DNA from: Nissolia schottii
Lineage: Eukaryota > Streptophyta > Magnoliopsida > Fabales > Fabaceae
DNA length: 64,000 nucleotides
Assembly (NCBI GenBank): GCA_003254905.1
Contig: QANU01011901.1
Span: 1,062,078-1,126,077 of the forward strand
Reading direction: 5' to 3'
Made by a program: the position numbers and the translations under genes. Positions 38,897-50,261 of this stretch are shown piece by piece. Below the pieces are notes generated by a model. It was given only the letters and a program-made list of their open reading frames with translations, was not told the DNA's origin and did no database searches. How positions within the stretch are numbered: position 1 is the first letter of the stretch; each line of letters starts with the position of its first letter.

Positions 38897-41185
38897 TTTG
38901 GTAGCTCCTTAGCTCAAAAAATCTTCAATTTAATGCTTTGTGGGATGGGTATTTGGAATTGCATGTCTATTTAGTCGGTCATATACTGTAAATATTGTAT
39001 ATAATTCCTCAATTCTCATTTATCATCTAATTTCAGGGTAATTTCTCTGATTACATGTGCTGTTCTGGTTATCTTACTGAAATTCTTGTCTCAGTATGAT
39101 TCTTGGTTGAGTACTTAGTGTGCAAGGCATGCCCTTTTATGAGACATATCCTTGTTTCATATTTAATCCAATACTGCTATGTAGAGGCAATAGATTTCAC
39201 ATCATAATCGAATATCTTATTTGTTCTGTGCCTCTTCAATGTTATTTTTTGCCAACTTGTTGCAGTGTGTGCTCTGCATTTGCTAATTGGTTTTGATGTT
39301 CCAATCTTGCATTTGCTAATTGGTTTTGATGTTCCAATCTTTGCTGTTTTGTTGGTTTCAAATAGATTGCTTTTTGAGAAGGTTCCTCGTCAACCTTTAT
39401 GTTTGGTTTATAGCGAACAGAGAAGGGGATTTTATATATGATCAAAGACACTGTTTCTCATTGCACTTCTGGTTTACTTTGGGTGATTTATTGTTATACT
39501 TGCAGAACTTGAGTTGAGGTGTTTACCATATGGTTTTCTGAAATTTGGACTGAAATTGCGTGGGAAGGGACTAGGATCGGGTTTTTGATTGGAGTGATGG
39601 TAGAAAACTAGTCGCATACTTGGATGGAAGTTTTCTTGAGGGAATGAAAGATCAGTTTTGATGGAATATCATAGTTATGTGATGTCCTGTGATTAATTTT
39701 GGTTTCTTAATTATTTCCAAGTCAAGCTCAACCAATATGAATAGTTCCTTCGAAAGCAAGCTATTTTGTGGATAATAATATTGTAATAAAAATAAGTAAG
39801 CTATTCTAATGAACTAGTTTTGCCATGAAAATGTCTCACCAGAGTTTCAGAACCAAAAAAAACATTACAAACTGAAGTAAGCAAATTGGAAATAAGCTGA
39901 GCTTCCAACGAAGTTTTGTTTATTTTTTGTAACAAAGAAATTAGAAGTGGAATGAGAAGTTTGTCCTAACATCAGGCCGTCGAATGTACCAAATTCAGCG
40001 ACCCCGTGTAGGGATTTATTTATTTTTGTTTGACGTTTATAGGGAATTTAATTTATTGGAGTCTTACGTTTGGTTATGTTTTTCCGGAAATCCTTCCCAA
40101 ATCATGATTTGAGCATATATGTTCCGGAGTTGAGTTTTGAGAAGATTCTATCTTTTCAAATGTTGGAAAAGCCCAAGGTTGCTGAGGTTAATGTTTAAAG
40201 AAGAATCTTTTGAGGCCATGATTTGGTTTGTCAATATAACTGTGAAATTAACATGTACTACGTAAAATTAAAAGAATTTGAAGGCAGTAAAATTAGCTCT
40301 TATCATATATATACTTTAGAAGTCATACCTATAATGTTAACGGTTCAAAATATTGTGTGTTAACATGGTACCAAAACTAATTTCATTGGAAATTATATAT
40401 AAGCATTCTAGAACTAATGAAATTATATTATTACATGCAAAATTCGTCACTTGCTCGAGACAATATTATCATTTTTCTAATAATCCAAAATTGGCAATTT
40501 TTTCCCATGGAATGTGAGATTAGCCCTAGCTTTGACTTTGCAGACCAGAACGTTCCGTCCACTTGCCATAAGTATACGTTTTCTGTAACAATTAGGACCC
40601 AAAATCAACAAGCTATTGGTTTGGTTCAGGTGAAAAAGCTCAAGTTGTAGTAAAATAACTTTTAAATAGGATTAATGAAGTTTCATTACATTCCCCTATT
40701 AATCTCTCAAACAAGGGAGAGATATTTCATTCATTTAAAAAAGAAAAAAGACACACATTAACACACCCAAAGTAGGGCAGCCCAGAGATGACAAAGAGAT
40801 TAAGAATTATGACAATAGTGAAACCTAACATAAGGTTCATATCCAAACAAAATCGTTAAGAGCATTCGGAAGCGAAAAGTGGAACCAATGACCAATAGCT
40901 TTCTCAATATGCAAACAATCTAACCACATGGAACAACAAAAATAGTAAAAGAGTACGGCAACTTATATTACGTTCAAGTCTCTGTGAAGAAAACCAAGGT
41001 ATTAATCTCGAGACTTAGCCAGAATAATAAACCATACAAAGAAACTCATATGAATGATGACAGCAATCAAAAGCAGTCAATAGTATCAACCCCCTGACAA
41101 TCATGGTTACCGGGGGGAAGGGTGTAGGTGTAAACCTATATAAGGTAAAAATTAAAAGGAGAAAAGAAAGGACAAAGAATATTCT
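38897..41185. other. Intergenic, including the 3' UTRs of both flanking genes
   Basis: The 3' UTR of the glycine-rich gene runs from 38897, and the 3' UTR of the TPR gene ends near 41185 on the other strand. A perfect 33-bp tandem duplication lies at 39276-39341. The frames at 39320-39517 and 40417-40650 show no support for coding. Confidence 0.5.
39276..39341. repeat. Perfect 33-bp tandem duplication
   Basis: The unit that starts GCATTTGCTAATTGG and ends GTTCCAATCTT occurs twice head to tail (39276-39308 and 39309-39341) with no differences. It is recent by its identity. It lies in the likely 3' region of the glycine-rich gene. Confidence 0.9.
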
Positions 41186-43300
41186 CTACTCGGCCATCTT
41201 AGCCAGCCGGTGAACGGTACTTCTAGCAACCCTATTCCCAGGATCAATCCTCAGCACAGTCCTCAGGTCTTCAGCACCAAGTTTGTACTTTTCCATGCTC
41301 TCGTACAAGAGAGCACGCTGCACGAGGACAACCGTATTTTTCTCATCGTTTTCAAGAACCTGCACAACAAAATGCAGATCAAAACACTCTTCTTCCAAAA
41401 TATATGGTGATCTAGAGCATGGTGTGGTTCAATTCATCAGAGGCTTTAGTAGCACTTCATCATAGATGCAACCTAAATATGTAGTGGAAACCATCCTAAC
41501 ATTTCAAACTTCAATTGCTGAATTGAATACACGTGCAGACATGCTACCTAGGGTCTCAACAAAGCTGTACATAGTACCAGACAAACATCTAATGGTGGAA
41601 GCAAAATAGATTCAATGACACATTTGAGGTTACATTACCCTTGTTCTGATTACTTTTTATCTTCACTATTTTTCTTTAGCAAATTAATTCACTGTCACTG
41701 ATAGCATAACAACTTAGTATGTTTGGTTTGTTGTTTGTAATGTCCCAAAATATGACTTGGGCAAAAGCCTGCCTTTTGTAATTTTTGCTAAAATCCTGGT
41801 TTTGGAGCTCCAATCAGGAAACTGAACACTATTTGTGATTGAACCAATTAAAAAAAATTATCTAGTCATCTCCAGCAGAGATTTTATAACATTGTTATTA
41901 TTCAAATTCTAAACCCACAAACAAGTATAACTAGTCACTATCAAGATATCAAAGAATACCTTTGTACAATCCGCCACTGCCTTTTTATACTCTCCAACTT
42001 CTTTGTAACAGGAAGCCCTGCATGACAAAACCTCCACTGTGCCTGCATCATCCCCAGCTTTCTCTAGAAGGATGACAGCCCACGAAAGCCACTTGATAGC
42101 ATCAGCAAACTGGCCCTGCTTGTAATTGTCCATCCCCTTGCCTTTGGCAGCAGATCCCGACACCCCAGCAGGTGGTGGTGGAATCCCTTCAAGCTCAGTG
42201 GTTGTGCCACCCACATCATGGCCTTCCCCACCAAACTCAGAATCCAAACCCCAATCATCCATTCCAGTAGAGGGCTGTGCTGCTGCGGCAGTGCCTCCAG
42301 CCGAGGCCGATGAAGATGAGAAAAACATGTCCATGGGATCACCAGCAGCAGCAGATCCCTGGACTGGGGGGTTCTGATTCGAGGTGGCAGATCCACCAAA
42401 ATCAATATCAATTCCAGCAGCGCCACTTGACGGAAAAGCTGTAGAGCTTGGCTTAGAAGCATTCTGAAAATCTCCAAAACCATCATCCCCTGAATCGTTC
42501 TTTTGGGGTTTAGCAGCTGAATTAAGACTACCGGCACCAGATTGCTTTGATCCAATACCAGCCAATGAACTAAACGGATCCTTGTTACCAGAACTGAATC
42601 CACTCCCAGCTACACCAGCACCACCCATACTTCGCAATGAAGGACCACCAAGACCCGAGCTTTTATTGTTATTCAAACTGTTAGCATTGTTCCCGGTGCT
42701 AAAACCCCCCAAATTCGCAGAAGATCCCCAAGCTCCACTACTCTGCGCGGTGTTAGCAGTTTTGGACAAAGAATCAGCCATATTCCCCATGGAAAAGGAG
42801 CTACTGCTGGATGCGAGACCCGAAACCTTGGAGGGAGGGGTTGCACTCTTGAGGGGAACATTGGAAGGGTTCTTTGAACCCTGCCCAAGAGCAGAGCTGA
42901 CCAAATCCCCAAAAAGATTAGGGTTTTTGTTAACGATGCCGACGGAGGAGGCGGTGGAAGCAGGCGGCTGAGAAGATCCCCAGCTCTTGCCGAAGATGTC
43001 GCCAACCATGGAAGTGGGGGCACCGGGCAATCCGGCGACCTGTGCGGCCGGAGCGGCAGCTGGAGCGGGCTGGTGGGTCCACGATGGATTGTTGGGTTGC
43101 CACGCGGGTCTCGGTTGCGAGGAAGAGGAGGTGGTGGTGGTTGTGGAAGAATAGGAAGGGTTGGAATTGGGGGTTTTCTGGTCGTTTAGGGATTTGGGGC
43201 GATTGGAGCCGATGCCGAGATCGAAATCGAAATTGAAGTTGTTGAGTGAGAGGGAAGAGGATTTGTTTTGGTTGTTGGATTTGGCATAGTTGGAATTCAT
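41186..43300 (-). CDS. TPR protein with long low-complexity N-terminus and adaptor-type motifs
   Basis: Two exons (41960-43300, 41186-41359) give 504 residues. The N-terminal 350 residues are rich in Ser, Gly, Asn, Pro and Ala. They include short motifs of the kind that bind clathrin adaptors: NKDPFSSL (DPF) and DDGFGDFQNA (FGDF, gamma-ear type). The C-terminal 120 residues form TPR-like helices: MDNYKQGQFADAIKWLSWAVILLEKAGD, VLSCRASCYKEVGEYKKAVADCTKVLE and VVLVQRALLYESMEKYKLGAEDLRTVLRIDPGN. Plant proteins with this arrangement exist, but I do not know a firm name. A trafficking or scaffold role is inference from the motifs. The start at 43300 gives the longest frame. Confidence 0.78.
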
Positions 43301-45271
43301 GACTGGAAAAGAAGTGCGATCTATGGATTGATTGATTGAGAGAGAGAAGGGGCGTACCTGATGGATGGATCGTAGGGGGAAATGTTGGAGAAGGATCTGC
43401 AGTTGTTTCTTCCTTGATTGATCTCTGTGATGATGGGATGTGACGAGCGGTTGTGTGATCAGTTGATTGAGGCGTTAACGCTGCGCTGTCTCTCTCTGAT
43501 TTCTGAGCTTTTTTTTTTTTTTAATGGAAATCTGGTAAAGGGGTTAAAAATGTTCCAATATTCCCCTCAAAAACTCATGGATGGAGTGACGTGTAGCGTT
43601 ATGCCACCACATCACTAAAATTTGTCCCTATAAATTTGTTTCGTTCTTCCTCTATCCTATAGAATGTATCTAGTCTAGTCTAGAATGAAAGCTATACAAC
43701 TTTTGCTTTATAATTAGAAATCGTTATGGTTTTAAGATTTTTCCTTCTTAGTTCCAACAAGTAAAGGTTTCAATTATCGTCTGATGTTTTCCATAATCCA
43801 TTATGCCCAATTTAATTATATTTTCAACAATCGTAGAAGCATTTGAAATCCGATTTTAGGGAACTTGCTTTTCTTTAGTTGCAACAACTAATTTAATTAT
43901 ATTCTTTCTCACACATATAATTTGTTGCTTAATTTGCATGACTTTTGCCCACTCATGTCTTTAAAGTTATCACTTGTCACAACTAATGATAAGCTTCATT
44001 ATTGTGACTCATGTTTGACGAATAGAGTAGCAAGTGACTCATGGTAACCAAACAGGCAACATAAGTGACTAGTGATTATATTAAGAGTATATTTGTTTAC
44101 ACATGTACCATCACCCATGAAAACTTACCCACACTTTTACCCCCTCAACCAAACACACCCAAAATGTAATTGTTGTGTTGTGCGGATTGGAATTCCTTCA
44201 TCACATGTCTGCGGTGACCTCTTGATTTTTTTTTTTTAAAGTAGTGATCTCTTGGTAAGTGGCAATTTGAAGCTTAATAATACTTTTGTTTGTCTAACTT
44301 TTCATTTAAATGTTTTTAGCTGAAAGTTATGCAAACAAAATCTACTACAAAGTGCGAGAAGAAAATATAAAGATCTTACAATCTAATGTCAGCTCAAAAC
44401 AAAAGAATTCTTTGAGGGGTGAATGCTAATAACTACAACAAATAATTAGTTGCAAATAGTTAAAATGGAACTTGAAAAAAATAAATTGCTAGGAAATTAT
44501 TGAAGCAAAATATGAGCAATCCTTTGGCTCTACTATTAGCATCTAGTACTCAATCGTTCTAACTTCTAGACACAATTGCATATGGTCAACTTGGTAGCTA
44601 ACAAAATTCAAATATAATAAAAACAAAGCAAAAAAAGACCAATTCACCCTACTTGAACAGCTGAAAAGGTTCTATACACAAATATGAAAAACACAACCAA
44701 TATCACATTAGGCAAACCAACTCTACATGGAGCAACAACTTACAGATAAGCTGCATGTGTGAATGACACATCAAATTCAATATCCCAAAACTCATGATAA
44801 GGATGTGTGCTGGGAATATTGGAATACTTTTCTTTGGACGAAAAAAATTGACAGTTCTGTAGAATAGCAGCTTTCAACACATACAAAAAATCTGAATAAC
44901 TAAGATTTTGAAGGTTCTATCCATGACAAATTGTCACATTCGATCAACTGACAGAGGTCATCGAAGAAAGACTCGGGTGCAAAAACAAACTACCTTAGAC
45001 AAAAGCACATAATTGTTTCAAGTCGATCAATTTTAACATTCATTGATCTGAATTGCATATCAAACATAAATAGAAAAGCCTACAATCAAACTCGAAGTAG
45101 AAGTACATAACTTCATCATCATAATGCTAAATATTCTCATCATATGACCTTCAAGCGCAGGCACAGTCCTTTTCCAAACAAAAAACATGGATATACAATA
45201 TGCCCTCAGAACCATAAATCAAAATTCTCCACTACAAAAACTGGGTTCAGTTATTTATACGCAAAAATTTC
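43301..45271. other. Intergenic, AT-rich
   Basis: Between the TPR gene promoter (about 43301-43500) and the 3' UTR of the MORF gene. The middle, about 43900-44160, has short repeated words (GTGACTCATG, ACCAAACA) suggestive of an old DNA transposon, but no ends were defined. No gene is seen. Confidence 0.45.
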
Positions 45272-46146
45272 TCAAGGAGAGTTCCTGTTAAACCTGTCTT
45301 GGTTTGTTCCACCTGAAGCATAGTTTTGGTTGTTCATTGGAGTTGACTGCTGCATAGGTCCTCCTCCCTGACCTTGGCTCCAGTTCTGTCTTTGAACAGG
45401 GTCTCTCCTTTCGACCTGCATTGATTCCCGGCGCCTGTCATGCCGTGGCCGAGGTCTACTCCTAGTTGGTTGCCTATCAGAATATCTATACTGTGGCCTA
45501 GGGATTACTTTCCCATCAACAAATAAGTCACCTGAAATTCACCCCAAAAGAGATCTCGACAACAAATATTGAAGAACAAAAAATGAATGATCCAAAAATA
45601 AATTAACCCCTTAGATATTTCAACCTCTAACACTCACCTCCATAATCCTTGTTGGGAACATCAAGATACGAATCCGGCAGCACCCAAAGAACTCCAGGTA
45701 ACTCTATCAAGGCAGAAAAAAAATCCCTATAACGGTCAGGTATATGGAATAATTCCCAATTACTTAGAATGACAAGCTTATAAAATGTGCCAATTCTCAT
45801 TTAGATCCCAAAAGTCACATCAATTACAATTATCATACACCCCAATTATTATTCAAACAAGATGAGATTTCGAATCAAATAACTCGAAGCACAACAGCAT
45901 TCACAACAAAACAAAACCTTAATTACAAGTCACAGATAGAAAAGTGAAGGATAAATGAAAGAGCCCTTATGAATCGTCGGGTTAGTGGTTGAATCACCTT
46001 TGACTTTATAAGAAAGCTCCTCGGAAATTAGGGCACCAAAACCAGTATATGTAGAAGTGGAAACAGAGTATATCTTCTTTTTAGCCTCTTCCTCACTGCA
46101 ACAACACAGTTTGAGTGAGTAGAAAAAATAATCAAAAATTCAAAAC

Positions 46147-46193
<47 letters not shown>

Positions 46194-46584
46194 GAAAAAA
46201 TAAAACAACGAACCTTCCGAGGACTTGGGTTAGGGTTTTGACATAGGAATTGACCATTTCGTCCTCAGAGGGTTTGGGGTTATCGGGGAACTCCATGACG
46301 ATGAGCCAGTGCTCGTAATCGCACCCATCGAGGAGAATGGTTTCCTTTGGAGGACGGTTGCTCCAATTCGGGGACGGGTCGTTCAAGGGGGAGTAGCCCG
46401 AACCCGACGATTTGAACCGAATCGGCGGGAGCCTGGCGGAGTCAGGGACTGGTAGGGTTTGTTTGGCGGCGCACAACGCAAAAGCGAGGCGAGAGCGAGA
46501 AACGCTTCCAGCTGCATACCATGGCGAAGAAAGAGCTCGTGCGAGGGTAGATGCTAGGGTGCGCCGAGCGTTCCAGTACGCCAT
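45272..46584 (-). CDS. MORF3: Multiple organellar RNA editing factor, MORF3-like (RIP family)
   Basis: Four exons (46214-46584, 45998-46095, 45638-45703, 45272-45531) join to 264 residues. The N-terminus ([20 protein letters not shown]) is basic and Ser/Ala/Arg-rich, as expected for a mitochondrial presequence. The MORF domain follows: [60 protein letters not shown] and [20 protein letters not shown], then [14 protein letters not shown]. The tail is rich in Arg, Gln and Asn. Family knowledge: MORF/RIP proteins bind PPR editing factors and are needed for C-to-U editing in mitochondria and plastids. The short tail and the IPRPQYR segment point to MORF3 rather than MORF8, which has a long Gly/Pro tail. 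The start at 46584 is preferred over an upstream in-frame ATG at 46638 because it opens directly into the presequence. Confidence 0.88.
46150..46189. repeat. (AG)n microsatellite in MORF intron 1
   Basis: About twenty uninterrupted AG dinucleotides lie inside the first intron of the MORF gene, between exons at 46095 and 46214. On the coding strand this is a CT run upstream of the acceptor and may add to the polypyrimidine tract. Confidence 0.95.
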
Positions 46585-48073
46585 TTTGCGAGTGTGTCTG
46601 GGAAGTGGGAACTGATGGGAAGCTATATTTGGGGACAAAACGGTTAATGTAGTATTGCCAGGAGTTAAACTCTTTTTTTAACTTTTGTTTCCCAGAATGA
46701 CATTTCAAATTTTGTATTCATAGGTTAGGTACTGCATTAACGAGATTAATGATACATTGTAAAAAAATTAAGGATTTGTAAGGACCAGGGTGGTCCATAG
46801 CGCGCCATCGCAGTGGAGCGTGACAAAGCGGCGGTCAACCACAATGGAACTGTCGCATCGCAGGGTGTTCGACATCGCGGTTGAGGCGGCCGTGAATCGT
46901 GTCGGTGTGTGGCAGCTGCAATTAGGGTCTAGGGTGAAATACCTAACTTTTTCATGGTTTCAAATTATTGAAGCAATAAAAATAAGGGTATTGTTACGAA
47001 CTATTCAGTTAACACCGAAATGGCTCATAACTTAGTCCCTGAGCACACAGTCGGGAGCTTGAGATGATGAATTGGTCTTTAGTCTTGATCGAAATTTGGA
47101 CGGCGGCGGGGTTCTTGCAAAGGACACTCTGACGTCCAAGTAAGTGTTTGTAGTAGATAGGTATTAAACATGAACAAAACGTATCTCTTGTATGATATGT
47201 TTCTACTTGATATAATTTATTCATGTACCTAGTCGTTTGTAGGTAGTTAATGTGTGTAACAACTCATAATTGAATGTAAATGGATTGTTTTAAAGCCTTG
47301 ATGAGATTATTGAAACGTATAATCTCCGTTATAAATATGTGAGTGACTATTTATGACCTTTGTTATTGTGTAACAGTCACTGTTCCTAGACTAGATAATC
47401 CCGAAATAGTTGACACTCCGATTGGTTGTCCCGAGATGTGATGAGGAATGACATGTTGTGCATCCTTATCAATCTCGGTATCAAGAGTTGTAAGTTAGGA
47501 CTAAGTTAAGTCTGTAACAGGTATAATTGGTATTTTTCCTTTCCTTCCCATTTTTGCAGCTATAAAAGTAAAACCTTAAGGTTGTATTAATCATATTCCC
47601 TCCTCTGCTATGCTACCCTGAGTCGTCTTCCACCTTTTTCTCTGTTACCTAGAACTGGCGACTGCAACAAGAACCGACGGTGACAACCCTGTCATCGGCA
47701 GCAACTCAGAGGTGGCTCTTCTTCTTAATTTTTTTTCCTTCTCTTTCCCACTCATTTCTCTTTTCTCGATTTCCCTTATTTGTTCTGTTCTCTTTTTTCT
47801 TGATTTTTTTTCTTCTCTTTCCTTTTCTCTTTTCTCACGATCACTTCACTTTATCACTTCATTTATTTTTATTTGATCACATCTCTCACTTCACTTTATC
47901 ACTTCTTTTATTTTTATTTGATCACATCACTCATTTTTGTTTCTAGTTCTGCGGTTCTGCTTTTTCCTTGTTTTGTTGTATTTTTTTTATTAGGATTTCA
48001 ATCATGGCACAAGGTGGAGGTTCAAGTGCTCCTCCTCTTCCTGCACCTCCCAAATTAAGCCTCGTAAGGAGCA
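46585..48073. other. Intergenic upstream of the MORF gene, up to the hAT remnant
   Basis: No gene was recognised. A TATAAA-like box with T-rich DNA occurs at about 47560-47600. A 45-bp tandem duplication at 47842-47931 is listed separately. The frames at 46790-47035 and 47680-47946 are low in complexity and were not accepted. Confidence 0.5.
47842..47931. repeat. 45-bp tandem duplication, near-perfect
   Basis: The unit CACTTCACTTTATCACTTC followed by a T-rich TTTATTTTTATTTGATCACAT appears twice in tandem (47842-47886 and 47887-47931) with only a few differences. Confidence 0.8.
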
Positions 48074-48162
48074 ATGGTACGGTTTGGATGCTCCATAATG
48101 TCTGATGCTTGGACCGACAAAAGAAACAGGACATTGATTAATTTCATGGTCAATTGTCAATA
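48074..48162 (+). pseudogene. hAT transposase (DUF659) remnant, left part
   Basis: The frame reads MVRFGCSIMSDAWTDKRNRT then LINFMVNCQ before it is broken. The GCxIMSDxWTD...LINFxVN signature is the DUF659 domain of plant hAT-superfamily transposases. An in-frame stop lies upstream (48065-48067), and the right half continues at 50114 across an inserted element. The first 9 bp of the break are the left copy of the target-site duplication. Confidence 0.75.
48154..48162. repeat. Left copy of 9-bp target-site duplication
   Basis: TTGTCAATA here corresponds to ATGGCAATA at 50105-50113 (7 of 9 identical). Taking one copy restores a continuous hAT reading frame through the insertion point, which supports the assignment. 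Confidence 0.6.
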
Positions 48163-48639
48163 GAGTTATGCTACATTGACACTCCAAATTCATACATTAT
48201 ACATACACTTGTATTAATATACGGTGAGCCCCATGTATTAACTGCCAACTCCATTGACATTCTCACTCTCGCTCAATTGCGCGTCACACACACGCGTAAC
48301 CTTCACCCCCCCACTTCCTTGCCTCAGAAATAAGGATTCAAACACACGAACCGTTTCAATGACCATTATCATCAAATCTTTTTCACTCTTCATTCTCGTC
48401 CCTTTCTTTGTTCTCTCTTCACTCTCGTCTCTCTTTTGCAACCTCATTGTGCTCTCTACACAAATATGTAGCAAGCACAATCAAATATCGCCCCAAGAAA
48501 ACAAACAATGGTGAGTACATCAAAACTGAGTTCACTGTTTATGCTTTTCGTCGATATGCCTCCCATCTAAATTTATAATTTGGTGATGTATATAAGGGTG
48601 TATAGGTTTAGTGGAAACACAAAGCATTGTGTGAAAGAT

Positions 48640-49745
48640 TGTGAGCTAATTTATGTTTGACTGAAATCAGTGTTGTACACAAAGTACTTAATGTTTGTGC
48701 AAAAAGTCATATAATGTTTGTGCACTAAGTCATATTATGTTTGTGCACTCCAATCAAACAGCATACTCTGCAATATTACTTTACTATACGTTAAGTAATA
48801 TGCATATATGTAAAGTTTATGCATTAGAATGTATAAAGGTATGAGTAAAAACTTTTGAATTAAATTCGTGATGTTAATTGTTCGTTGCTGTAGATATGGC
48901 TCCTCCACGATCACTCAAAGGGACAGCTGTTGCTAAGGACGCTAGCAAATATGCTTCACACAATCCAGCACTGATGTAAAGTTTGTGCATAATGTCATAT
49001 AAAGTTTGTGTATGTGTGACTGTAATGTTTGTGCATCAGCTGGTCAACAACTACTCTGGCATGACGCTGGATTTCCAGACCAACAAGAAGGTTCTGGAAG
49101 AAGCACATACTGAATGACAAAAAGAACGACTCAACTGAATCTACCCCCTGACTTAGTTAATGAGCAAGTTTCCACTGCTCGATTAACATCACGTCTCTGA
49201 AAAAGATGCGCAAATATATTTTGTTATGGTTTAGGGTTTATGTGACCAGGTTTATCTGAACTAATTGTTGTAAAGTTTGCCCATTCAAAATGTATAAAGA
49301 ATGTGAACTTATTTATGTTTGAGTGAAATCACAGTGTTATAAACAGGTGCTTAATGTTTGTGCATAAGGTCATATAATGTTTGTGCACATTATCATATAA
49401 TGTTCGTGTACTAAAATCTGATATCATATCCTGCAAAAATATTTAACTATACATTAAGTAATATGCATATATGTAAAGTTTATGCATTAGAATGTATAAA
49501 AGTGTGTGTGCACATGAATGTAAACTAATTTTTATAAAGGTTGTCCATTCAAAATGTATAAAGATTGTAAACTTATTTATCTTTAAGTGAAATCACAGTG
49601 TTGTAAACAAGTGCTTAATGTTTGTGCACAATGTCATATAATGTTTGTGCAAATGGTCATATAATGTTTGTGCACTAAAATCTGATATCATATTCTACAA
49701 TATTACTTTGTGCACTCCAATCAAATATCATATTCTGCAACATAC
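48640..49745. repeat. Diverged direct repeats (about 200 bp, three copies) inside the MULE
   Basis: Copies at about 48640-48845, 49305-49505 and 49567-49745 share the order: GTGAACT/ATTTATGTTTGA, TTAATGTTTGTGC, CATATAATGTTTGTGCAC, TCTGATATCATAT. The first two copies continue with AAGTAATATGCATATATG and TTTATGCATTAGAATGTATAAA. The word TAATGTTTGTGCA recurs within each copy as a mini-repeat. Confidence 0.75.
49037..49117 (+). pseudogene. Fragment similar to 40S ribosomal protein S17 inside the MULE
   Basis: An open stretch reads QLVNNYSGMTLDFQTNKKVL then EEAHTE before a stop. Cytosolic ribosomal protein S17 carries a closely similar YYSxMTLDFxTNKKxLEE segment, so this looks like a captured exon piece. 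It is only about 25 codons, has no start and ends within a few codons, so it cannot make the protein. An adjacent unexplained frame (48897-48978, MAPPRSLKGTAVAKDASKYA) may be another captured piece. Confidence 0.5.
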
Positions 49746-50104
49746 ACTCTTATCACTATTGTTAAAGATAGATTTCATTTATTTTAAAAGAAAATCAATC
49801 TTTTATTATCTTAATTCCATTTTAATCAAATTTCACATGATAAGAGGATGGAGATGAGAAGGATGACGATGATGAGAGGATCAGAGGATGATAGAATGAT
49901 GAGGGTGACGATGATAAACATAACAGAACAAGGATGAGAGGATGAAGACGATGAGTGAAAACAATGACGAGAATGAGTTCGAGACTGGGGCGCGTTGTGT
50001 ATAATTTTAGAAACTATACTCTATACGGATAATGATCATTAATTGCATATAATTGAATGATGTATGTACAAGTGTATGTAATTTGGGTGTACACAGTATT
50101 TCTG

Positions 50105-50113
50105 ATGGCAATA
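50105..50113. repeat. Right copy of 9-bp target-site duplication
   Basis: ATGGCAATA, the partner of 48154-48162. The bases following continue the hAT reading frame. Confidence 0.6.
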
Positions 50114-50261
50114 TGGGACAATGTTTAAGAAGAGTATTAATGTTTCTGGGTATGTGAAGAATAGGCAAAAGGCGTATGAGTTATTGGATATCTTTGTAGA
50201 GGAGATTGAAGAGAAGCATGTTGTTGTTGTTCAAGTGATCATTGAAAATGAAAGTAATTAA
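50114..50261 (+). pseudogene. hAT transposase (DUF659) remnant, right part
   Basis: The frame reads GTMFKKSINVSGYVKNRQKA then YELLDIFVEEIEEKHVVVVQ and VIIENESN before a stop. It matches the DUF659 segment that follows LINFxVN in hAT transposases (GTMFxKSIxxS, ELLDxxVEEIGExNVVQVVTDN). In the family the next residues are usually D/N-A-S-N; here ENESN is diverged and then stops, so the copy is dead. Taken with 48074-48162 it forms one ancestral exon. Confidence 0.75.

Larger units (their letters stand above)
48163..50104. mobile_element. Mutator-like (MULE) non-autonomous element inserted in a hAT gene, 1.94 kb
   Basis: The left end begins GAGTTATGCTACATTGACAC and continues into ACTCCAAATTCATACATTATACATACACTTG. 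The right end, reverse-complemented, begins CAGAAATACTGTGTACACCC and continues AAATTACATACACTTG. These are imperfect terminal inverted repeats of about 45 bp. Diverged 9-bp duplications flank them (48154-48162 and 50105-50113), the size typical of Mutator elements. The interior has three diverged direct repeats of about 200 bp, an S17-like fragment and a purine-rich GATGA stretch (49848-49975). No transposase is visible. Superfamily rests on TIR plus 9-bp duplication. Confidence 0.65.

Noticed and set aside
42126..42971. Long plus-strand frames opposite the TPR gene (42126-42377, 42582-42971)
   Set aside because: Antisense shadows of a GC-rich low-complexity coding exon.
43900..44160. Possible hAT element (ACCAAACA and GTGACTCATG repeats)
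   Set aside because: No convincing inverted ends or duplication could be found by eye.
47290..47600. Possible solo LTR (TATAAA-like box, repeated GTAACAG words)
   Set aside because: No TG...CA ends or target duplication could be paired.
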